A stretch of DNA of 64,000 nt. Source: Micromonospora inositola. GTDB taxonomy: Bacteria > Actinomycetota > Actinomycetes > Mycobacteriales > Micromonosporaceae. Position 1 is the first letter of the stretch. Each line of letters opens with the position of its first letter. A model generated the notes under the pieces. The model saw only the letters and a program-made list of their open reading frames with translations, was not told where the DNA came from and ran no database searches. Of this stretch, positions 57,778-64,000 are shown piece after piece. The DNA lies in assembly GCF_900090285.1 (NCBI RefSeq), contig NZ_LT607754.1:4552001-4616000 (forward strand). Reading direction: 5' to 3'. The translations under genes were made by a program, and so were the position numbers.

Positions 57778-58787
57778 GCGGCGGCGGTCGACGCGCCGGC
57801 CGTCTTCAGCGGCTCCCACCAGGCCCGGTTGTCCCGGTACCACTGCACGGTCTGCGCCAGGCCGTGCTCGAGGTCGATGCTCGGCGCGTACCCGAGTTCG
57901 GCGCTGATCTTGCTGATGTCCAGCGAGTAGCGGCGGTCGTGGCCCTTGCGGTCGGCGACCGGCACGACCCGGTCCCAGCCGGCGTCGCAGGCCTCCAGCA
58001 GCCGGGCGGTGAGTTCCTTGTTGGTCAGCTCGGTGCCGCCGCCGATGTTGTAGACCTCGCCGGCGCGGCCCTTGTCCTGGGCCAGCGCGATGCCCCGGCA
58101 GTGGTCGTGCACGTGCAGCCAGTCCCGGACGTTGCCGCCGTCGCCGTAGAGCGGCACGGTGCCACCGTCGAGCAGGTTGGTGACGAACAGGGGGATGACC
58201 TTCTCCGGGAACTGGTAGGGCCCGTAGTTGTTGGAGCAGCGGGTGACCACCACGTCCATGCCGTGGGTGCGGTGGTAGGCCAGCGCCAGCAGGTCGGAGC
58301 CGGCCTTGGAGGCCGAGTACGGGGAGTTGGGCGACAGCGGCCAGGTCTCCGTCCAGGAGCCCTCGTCGATGGAGCCGTACACCTCGTCGGTGGAGACGTG
58401 CACGAACCGGTGCGTGCCGTGCCGCAGCGCGGCGTCGAGCAGGGTCTGGGTGCCGAGCACGTTCGTGGTCACGAACGGGGCGGCCCCGTTGATGGAGCGG
58501 TCCACATGCGACTCGGCGGCGAAGTGCACGATCACGTCGTGACCGGCCACGACCTCATCGACCAGCGCCTGGTCACAGATATCACCCTGCACGAAGCGCA
58601 GGCGCGGGTCCTCCCGCACCGGGGCGAGGTTGTTCAGGTTGCCGGAGTAGGTCAGCTTGTCCAGCACTGTGACCCAGCTCGGCTCAAGGAGCGGGTCGGT
58701 CGGACCGGTGCTTCCTGCTGCCTTCAACAGCATGCGCACGTACTCGGACCCGATGAATCCGGCTCCGCCGGTGACGAGGACCTTCAC
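57774..58787 (-). CDS. rfbB: dTDP-glucose 4,6-dehydratase (RmlB/RfbB)
   Basis: The 337-residue short-chain dehydrogenase/reductase converts dTDP-glucose to dTDP-4-keto-6-deoxyglucose. Motifs are GGAGFIGS, VHFAAESHVDRSI, STDEVYG, catalytic YSASKAG, RCSNNYGPYQFPEK and VRDWLHVHDHCRGI. The substrate-pocket residues expected of RmlB are intact, so the enzyme should be active. The downstream rmlD is destroyed, so the dTDP-rhamnose pathway must be completed elsewhere, or this intermediate goes to another deoxysugar. Confidence 0.95.
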   Translation of the reverse strand: MKVLVTGGAGFIGSEYVRMLLKAAGSTGPTDPLLEPSWVTVLDKLTYSGNLNNLAPVREDPRLRFVQGDICDQALVDEVVAGHDVIVHFAAESHVDRSINGAAPFVTTNVLGTQTLLDAALRHGTHRFVHVSTDEVYGSIDEGSWTETWPLSPNSPYSASKAGSDLLALAYHRTHGMDVVVTRCSNNYGPYQFPEKVIPLFVTNLLDGGTVPLYGDGGNVRDWLHVHDHCRGIALAQDKGRAGEVYNIGGGTELTNKELTARLLEACDAGWDRVVPVADRKGHDRRYSLDISKISAELGYAPSIDLEHGLAQTVQWYRDNRAWWEPLKTAGASTAAA

Positions 58788-59298
58788 GAGTTTGGGACTC
58801 TACGCGACCTTTGCTCAGGTTCCCGTCGCATCGGCGACAACAGCCTCGCCTGCCCGCTCGGCCGGTGACCTGTCGGCGCGGTTCCCGCGTCGCCGGCGGG
58901 GTTGGTGCCGGTGCGCTGGCATCACGGCACGTTCACCCTCGACGGGCGCCGGGTCCGGATCCCCACCGCGCTTCTGACACGTCCGAAAGTCGGGCGAGCC
59001 ACCGCCTCTACGGCTGGCATGCGGCAACTGGACGGACCATTGTCTAACGCCGAATCGTCCGCGTGTCGGGCGGCGCGCGCCCTTTGCTTTGTCGACAATT
59101 GGACGCCGGGCCGGAAAACCGGGAACAAGGCTGGCGGAGCGGGTCTGGATTGAGCATCCTCATGCTCAGTCGGTCTCGCGCGCGATTCCTGGACGGCTTG
59201 CTTGTGGCCGCGCGGGTTTCCGCGGGTGCCGCACCATCTTGAGCCGGAAGGCAAACCGTACGGCGGGCGGCTGACCGACGGGCGAAAATGGAGGCAGA
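58788..59298. other. 511-bp divergent gap before the sugar-transferase gene
   Basis: No gene was supported. A hairpin TGAGCAT-CCTC-ATGCTCA lies at 59151-59168. Local GC falls in 59040-59110 (TTTGTCGACAATTGG) and 59250-59300 (GGGCGAAAATGG), the likely promoter area of the polysaccharide genes. Confidence 0.55.
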
Positions 59299-60807
59299 GT
59301 GAATACACTGGACCTCGCACCGGTCATCGACCTCACGGCCATCCGGAAGCCATCGACGGCGCCACCAGCGGGTTCGGTTGCGACGACGCGGAGTGGCTGG
59401 CAATCCCGGTACGTCGTCGCCCTGTGTCTTGTCGACCTCATGGTTGGACTGGCATCGGCGGCCGCCGCCCTGGGCCTTCGCTTCGGCCCGGCGACGGCCG
59501 AGCCGTATAACCGCGGCTATCTCTGGATCACCATTACGCTGCCGCTTGCCTGGATGGTCGCTCTCACCCTCAACCGAGCGTATGAACCACGTCATCTCTT
59601 CGTCGGAAATGATGAGTACGCTCGGGTATTTCGATCCGGTGTCGCCCTTGCCGCCACCTTGACGGTTGTTTCCTTTGCATTCGATTTCCGGCTCGCCCGA
59701 GGTTACGTGATCATCGCTCTGCCGCTGCTCATCGTCGCCGGCGTCGCGATGCGGTATCTTGTCCGCCAGCACCTGCATCGCTCGTGGGCACGCGGTGAAC
59801 GGCTGCACCGGGTGATCCTGATCGGGCACGAGCTCGCCGTCGCAGAGATGACCAGAAGGCTGCGCCGCGAGCGCTTCCACGGACTCGGCGTGGTTGGAGC
59901 CTGCCTGCCGCAACCCCGGGCCGAGTTCGCGGAGCTGCGCCGGGCCGGTCTGCCGCCGATCCTCGGCACGTTCGAGGACGTGGCGACCGCCGTCGCGCGG
60001 GCGGGTGCGGACACCGTCGTCGTGCTCTCCTGCCCGGAGATCGCCGGAGCCGCCCTGCGGCGGTTGGGGTGGCAACTGGAACGCGATGACGTCGACCTCA
60101 TCGTCGCGAGCAATCTCGTCGACGTGGCCGGCGACCGCACCACCGTCCGCCCGGTGGACGGGTTGCCGATGCTGCACGTCGAGCACCCTCGTCTGAAGGG
60201 CGGCCGGCGGTTCGTCAAGACGGTCTTCGACCGCGTCTCGGCGCTCGTGCTACTGATACTCGCCGCCCCGGTGCTGCTGGCGATCGCCCTGCTGATCCGG
60301 ATGAGCCCGGGCGCCGGTGGTCCCGCGATCTTCCGCCAGGAGCGGGTGGGCAAGAACGGCCGACCGTTCGTCATCTACAAGTTCCGGACGATGTACGTGG
60401 ACGCCGAAGATCGCCTGGCGGAGCTGCTCGACCGCAACGAGACCGACGGCGAGCTGTTCAAGATGCGTCACGACCCCCGAGTCACCCCGGTCGGGCGGTG
60501 GCTGCGCCGGCTGTCGCTGGACGAGATCCCGCAGCTTGTCAATGTGTTCAAGGGCGACATGTCGTTGGTCGGACCGCGGCCGCCGCTGCCCCGTGAGGTT
60601 GCCAACTATCCGTCCGACATGCGCCGGCGCCTGGTGGTCAAGCCGGGTCTGACCGGGCTGTGGCAGGTCTCCGGCCGGTCCGACCTGTCGTGGGAGGAGT
60701 CCATCCGGCTGGACCTGTCGTACGTGGAGAACTGGTCGTTGACCATGGATCTGGCGATCCTGCTCCGCACGCTGAGCGCAGTCATCCGAAGCTCCGGAGC
60801 GTACTGA
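59299..60807 (+). CDS. Polyprenyl glycosylphosphotransferase (WbaP/CpsE-like)
   Basis: The 502-residue enzyme starts exopolysaccharide repeat-unit assembly by moving a sugar-1-phosphate to undecaprenyl phosphate. Four or so N-terminal helices, a CoA_binding_3-like Rossmann domain (VVLSCPEIAGAALRRLGW) and a fifth helix (VSALVLLILAAPVLLAIALL) lead to the bacterial sugar transferase domain. That domain shows YKFRTMYVDAEDR, RHDPRVTPVGRWLRRLSLDE, MSLVGPRPP and KPGLTGLWQVSGRS. GGAGG precedes the GTG start. A partial copy of its 3' half lies at 62250. Confidence 0.94.
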   Translation: MNTLDLAPVIDLTAIRKPSTAPPAGSVATTRSGWQSRYVVALCLVDLMVGLASAAAALGLRFGPATAEPYNRGYLWITITLPLAWMVALTLNRAYEPRHLFVGNDEYARVFRSGVALAATLTVVSFAFDFRLARGYVIIALPLLIVAGVAMRYLVRQHLHRSWARGERLHRVILIGHELAVAEMTRRLRRERFHGLGVVGACLPQPRAEFAELRRAGLPPILGTFEDVATAVARAGADTVVVLSCPEIAGAALRRLGWQLERDDVDLIVASNLVDVAGDRTTVRPVDGLPMLHVEHPRLKGGRRFVKTVFDRVSALVLLILAAPVLLAIALLIRMSPGAGGPAIFRQERVGKNGRPFVIYKFRTMYVDAEDRLAELLDRNETDGELFKMRHDPRVTPVGRWLRRLSLDEIPQLVNVFKGDMSLVGPRPPLPREVANYPSDMRRRLVVKPGLTGLWQVSGRSDLSWEESIRLDLSYVENWSLTMDLAILLRTLSAVIRSSGAY

Positions 60808-60877
60808 CGGTGCAGCCCCCCTGCCACCTGCGACAGGTGGCGCTGTCAGGACGGTCCGGATCCGTTTGGAGGAAGTC

Positions 60878-62230
60878 ATGGGCACTGGGTCAGTCGAACT
60901 CGTTGCGGCCACCGCCCCCAAGATCACCGTCATTGGCACCGGCTACCTGGGGGCCACTCACGCGGTCTGCATGGCGGCCCTGGGCTACCAGGTTCTCGGC
61001 GTCGATGTCGACGCAGACAAGATCTCGCGCCTGACCTCGGGCGAGGTGCCGTTCTTCGAGCCCGGGCTGCCCGAGCTGCTCATCAAGGCGTTGGACTCGG
61101 GGCGGTTACGCTTCACAACCTCGTTCCAGGAGGTGGCAGATTTCGGCGACATCCACTTTGTCTGCGTGGGAACGCCGCAACGGGCCGGGTCGTTTGCGGC
61201 TGACGTCAGCTATGTTGACGCCGCAGTGACCGAACTGGCCGGGCACCTTCGGCGGCGGGCGCTGGTCGTGGGCAAGTCAACGGTGCCGGTGGGTACCGCG
61301 GCCCGTCTTGCCGAACTGATCAGGACGGTGGCGCCGGCCGGCGGCAGCGTGGAGTTGGCCTGGAATCCGGAGTTCCTCCGCGAGGGTTTCGCCATCGACG
61401 ACACCATGCGCCCGGATCGGCTGGTGTTCGGCGTCTCGTCGCCGTGGGCTGAGCAGCGGTTGCGCGAGGTGTTCGCGCCCGTGATCGGCCAGGGCAGCCC
61501 GGTGATGGTGACGGATCCGCAGACCGCCGAGCTGGTGAAGGTGGCGGCCAACTCGTTCCTCGCCACGAAGATCTCGTACATCAACGCCATGGCCGAGGTC
61601 TGTGAGGCGATCGGAGCGGACGTCCATGACCTGGCCTTGGCGCTCGGCCTCGACGAGCGGATAGGCAGCCGCTTCCTTCGGCCCGGACTGGGTTTCGGCG
61701 GCGGCTGCCTGCCCAAGGACATCCGCGCATTCATGCACCGCGCCGAAGAACTGGGTGTGGGCCAGGCGGTGGCGTTCCTCCGGGAAGTTGACGGGATCAA
61801 CCAGCGCCGCCGCGCGCGCACGGTGGATCTGGTACGCGAACTCGCTGGCGGTGACCTTCGCGGGGTCCGAGTGGCGGCGCTCGGTGCTGCGTTCAAGCCA
61901 GACTCCGACGACATCCGGGACGCGCCCGCTCTCGATGTCGCGAGCAGCCTGCACCAGTTGGGGGCACGGGTGCGAGTCTTCGATCCGGTTGCCCTGGACA
62001 ATGCCCGCCGGGCGTATCCTGCACTCGAATACGGTCAGAGCACCTTCGATGTGGCGACGGGTGCGGACGTCGTGGTGCTGCTGACCGAGTGGTCGCAATT
62101 CCGGGAGATCGATCCGGCGGCGTTGCGTACCGTGGTGGCGCGGCGGCGTATCGTTGACGGCCGGCACGCCCTGGACCCGGCGCATTGGCGTGCGGCGGGC
62201 TGGGAGTACCGGGCCCTTGGCCGTCCGTGA
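60878..62230 (+). CDS. UDP-glucose 6-dehydrogenase
   Basis: The 450-residue enzyme oxidises UDP-glucose to UDP-glucuronate with NAD. Motifs are VIGTGYLGATHAVCMAALG, KSTVPVG, NPEFLREG, AELVKVAANSFLATKISYINA and the catalytic Cys in GFGGGCLPKDIR. GGAGGAAG precedes the ATG. It supplies acidic sugar for the polysaccharide made by the neighbouring genes; a GDP-mannose dehydrogenase is less likely because of the NPEFLREG form. Confidence 0.94.
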   Translation: MGTGSVELVAATAPKITVIGTGYLGATHAVCMAALGYQVLGVDVDADKISRLTSGEVPFFEPGLPELLIKALDSGRLRFTTSFQEVADFGDIHFVCVGTPQRAGSFAADVSYVDAAVTELAGHLRRRALVVGKSTVPVGTAARLAELIRTVAPAGGSVELAWNPEFLREGFAIDDTMRPDRLVFGVSSPWAEQRLREVFAPVIGQGSPVMVTDPQTAELVKVAANSFLATKISYINAMAEVCEAIGADVHDLALALGLDERIGSRFLRPGLGFGGGCLPKDIRAFMHRAEELGVGQAVAFLREVDGINQRRRARTVDLVRELAGGDLRGVRVAALGAAFKPDSDDIRDAPALDVASSLHQLGARVRVFDPVALDNARRAYPALEYGQSTFDVATGADVVVLLTEWSQFREIDPAALRTVVARRRIVDGRHALDPAHWRAAGWEYRALGRP

Positions 62231-62249
62231 GGCGGATGCGAAGCTCCCG

Positions 62250-62436
62250 CAGCATTGTCAATGTGCTCAAGGGCGACCTGTCGCTGGTCGGACCTCGGCC
62301 GCCGCCGCCCCGTGAGGTTGCCGATTGTCCGTCGGACCTGCGCCGGCGCCTGGTGGTCAAGCCGGGTCTGACCGGGCTCCGGCGCGTACTGGCGGCTGTG
62401 CCCTGTCATCCGAACAGTGCCATGGACCCGCCATAG
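62250..62436 (+). pseudogene. Partial duplicate of the sugar transferase domain
   Basis: 62250-62378 repeats 60532-60660 of the intact glycosylphosphotransferase with about a dozen substitutions and one 1-base indel by eye. The frame still reads IVNVLKGDLSLVGPRPPPPREV and RRRLVVKPGLTGL, then diverges and stops at 62436. It is a decayed copy produced by duplication or recombination, lying right after the dehydrogenase stop. Confidence 0.85.
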
Positions 62437-62544
62437 GTCCAGAAATCGAGACGGCTAGCCGACACCGACCGCGGTTCAGCTTCGCCTCTGAAGAAGGCAG
62501 GATGAACGCGGCGAATGGCGCTATCCCCGGTGGAGAGTCGACTG

Positions 62545-63621
62545 ATGCAGATCTCCGTTGTCCGTCCGAGTGAGCTCGGCCCGGCCGAGGTCGCCGAGTG
62601 GCGGCAGATGCAGGAGTCACAGCCGAGGCTTCACAATCCCTTCCTCGCCCCCGAATTCACCCTCGCGGTGGGTCGTAGCCGCCCCACCGCCCGGGTGGCG
62701 GTGCTGGAGGACGGCCCGGAGATTGTCGGCTTCTTCCCGTATGAGGTGAGGCATCGTGTCATCGGAGTGCCGATCGGCTTCGGCATATCCGACTCTCAGG
62801 GCCTGGTGCACCGTCCCGGCCTGGACTGGGATCCGATCCGGCTGTTGAAGGAATGCGGTCTTGCCGTATGGGAGTTTGATCATCTGATGGCTGACCAGTC
62901 TCCCTTCGCGCCGTACCACTCCTACGTGGCTAAATCTCCCATCATCGAGCTGTCCAAGGGCTACCAGAGCTACGTCGACGACCAGATGAGCGACGGGAAC
63001 CTGATCCGGCAGGCGCTACGCAAGCAGCGCCGCATGGTGCGCGAACTCGGGGAGGAGCGGTTCGAGTGGGAGGACCGTACTGAGGGCGCGATGCTCGCGC
63101 TCCGGCGCTGGAAGTCGGCCCAGTATCGCCGGACGCAGCAGTACGACCGGTTTCGGACGCCGTGGATCCAGGCGGTGCTGGAGGAGTTGCGCGACTCGTC
63201 CGCGGCCGACTGCCGCGCCGTGGTCTCCACGATCTACGCGGGAGACCAGCCCGTGGCTGCCCACCTGGGCCTGCGGAGCCGGTCGGTACTCGCCTACTGG
63301 TTCCCGTCGTACGACGTGGACCTCGCGCGGCACTCGGCCGGCATTCTGCTCTGCCTGCGTATGGCGGAAGCCGGCGCGGCCGATGGCATCGAGCACATCG
63401 ATCTTGGCAAGTCCGAGGCGCTGTACAAGAACCGGCTGACGAATGACGAGTTGCCGGTGGCCGAGGGGTGCGTCGGGCGGTCGCCGGCGGTGGCGAGCGC
63501 CCGGCGGGCACAATCCGCGCTGGCGCGCTCCGTGCGGACAGGCGCCGTCGGTGATCGACTCCGCGCCGGCCGGACAGGCCGACTCCTTCGCGGTCTACGC
63601 GCACGACGGCACGAGCGGTGA
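62545..63621 (+). CDS. GNAT/FemAB-like acetyltransferase (CelD/BcsL-type)
   Basis: The 358-residue protein has the CelD/BcsL pattern: LHNPFLAPEFTLAVGRSRP, EIVGFFPYEV, IRQALRKQRRM, HLGLRSRSVLAYWFPSYD and HIDLGKSEALYKNRL. These proteins are found in polysaccharide operons and probably add acyl groups to sugars. GGTGGAGAG precedes ATG 62545; an earlier ATG (62515) lacks it. Confidence 0.88.
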   Translation: MQISVVRPSELGPAEVAEWRQMQESQPRLHNPFLAPEFTLAVGRSRPTARVAVLEDGPEIVGFFPYEVRHRVIGVPIGFGISDSQGLVHRPGLDWDPIRLLKECGLAVWEFDHLMADQSPFAPYHSYVAKSPIIELSKGYQSYVDDQMSDGNLIRQALRKQRRMVRELGEERFEWEDRTEGAMLALRRWKSAQYRRTQQYDRFRTPWIQAVLEELRDSSAADCRAVVSTIYAGDQPVAAHLGLRSRSVLAYWFPSYDVDLARHSAGILLCLRMAEAGAADGIEHIDLGKSEALYKNRLTNDELPVAEGCVGRSPAVASARRAQSALARSVRTGAVGDRLRAGRTGRLLRGLRARRHER

Positions 63622-63651
63622 CAGGCGGCATTTCACGGCTGGGAGCATCTG

Positions 63652-64000
63652 ATGAGCATTTCCGAGGTGACGGTCGCCGTCGTTGTGGTCACGTACAACA
63701 GCGAGGAGCTGCTGCCGGATCTCCTCACCGCACTGGGGCCGGGCCTGGCCGGGCTGTCCTGGCACTTGACGGTCGCCGACAACGCGTCCGCCGACGGCAC
63801 CGTTGCCACCCTACGCCGCCTGGCCCCCGAAGCGACCGTGGTCGAGATGGGGCGTAACGCGGGCTACGCCGCCGGAATCAACGCGGCGGTAGCCGCCGCG
63901 CCGCCGCACACCGCGATCCTCGTGCTCAACCCCGACGTCCGGCTCAAGCCGGGCTGCGTCGAGACACTGACGGCCGTCGTCGGTACCAGCGGCACGGGCA
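63652..64000 (+). CDS. Glycosyltransferase family 2, partial (runs off window)
   Basis: GGGAGCAT precedes ATG 63652. The visible 116 residues begin MSISEVTVAVVVVTYNSEEL and include VADNASADGT, VEMGRNAGYAAGINAAV and VLNPDVRL with the DxD-type Asp pair. This is the nucleotide-sugar domain of rhamnosyltransferase-like GT2 enzymes. The 3' end lies beyond the window. Confidence 0.93.
   Translation, partial: MSISEVTVAVVVVTYNSEELLPDLLTALGPGLAGLSWHLTVADNASADGTVATLRRLAPEATVVEMGRNAGYAAGINAAVAAAPPHTAILVLNPDVRLKPGCVETLTAVVGTSGTG

Noticed and set aside
57864..58868. Long plus-strand frame over rmlB
   Set aside because: It is antisense to all RmlB motifs and consists of Val/Gly/His-rich shadow sequence.

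Overview
This is very high-GC DNA with strongly G/C-biased third codon positions. It carries many leaderless genes, with a TANNNT -10 box 6-8 nt before the start codon. With a complete ergothioneine operon (egtABCD), LuxR- and OmpR-type two-component systems, a PASTA-less Ser/Thr kinase and Tat/Sec-rich envelope enzymes, it points to an actinomycete, most likely Micromonosporaceae (Micromonospora-like). That placement is inferred from gene content and style, not from a search. No rRNA, CRISPR array, integrase or transposase was seen.

Layout. 1-7.4 kb: end of a sugar-efflux MFS gene, a YceI protein, an orphan gene, then a NarL-type two-component system with an ABC exporter. 7.4-10.7 kb: Ser/Thr kinase and an ECF sigma factor with a membrane partner. 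10.9-15.4 kb: egtABCD, interrupted by a 59-bp tandem repeat. 15.4-17.3 kb: a yybP-ykoY-type (Mn2+) riboswitch with a GDT1-family exporter, and small membrane genes. 17.3-21.8 kb: a decayed gene, then an exopolysaccharide control block (tyrosine autokinase, tyrosine phosphatase, glycosyltransferase). 22-31 kb: a ClpN/HTH pair under a palindromic bidirectional promoter, two paralogous D,D-carboxypeptidases around a PAP2-kinase-flippase fusion, a VanX-like dipeptidase and a metalloprotease. 31-40 kb: esterase, PadR unit, a tetracycline-type ribosomal protection protein with a leader ORF, a BlaI/M56 unit, and natural-product-associated hypotheticals.

40.9-43.1 kb is the most unusual part. A small-protein gene with a promoter and terminator precedes five unique tRNA genes (Trp, Glu, Gly, Arg, Gln), with the RNA ligase gene rtcB embedded between the third and fourth. 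Two of the tRNAs have abnormal anticodon arms but keep their aminoacylation identity elements. I infer a tRNA repair and replacement cassette.

43-53.6 kb: TetR/MFS pump unit, an OmpR two-component system with a GerMN lipoprotein, Nudix and esterase genes, several broken genes, and a methyltransferase. 53.7-56.3 kb: a translationally coupled operon of unknown role (membrane protein, cupin-like protein, inositol-monophosphatase-like enzyme). 56.5-64 kb: lhgO inserted at a truncated rmlD, intact rmlB, then a second exopolysaccharide locus (polyprenyl glycosylphosphotransferase, UDP-glucose dehydrogenase, GNAT/FemAB-like protein, GT2), containing a duplicated fragment of the sugar transferase.

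Decay is a theme. At least eight gene remnants or nonsense/frameshift pseudogenes lie in intergenic gaps, which suggests an accessory, rearrangement-prone region.
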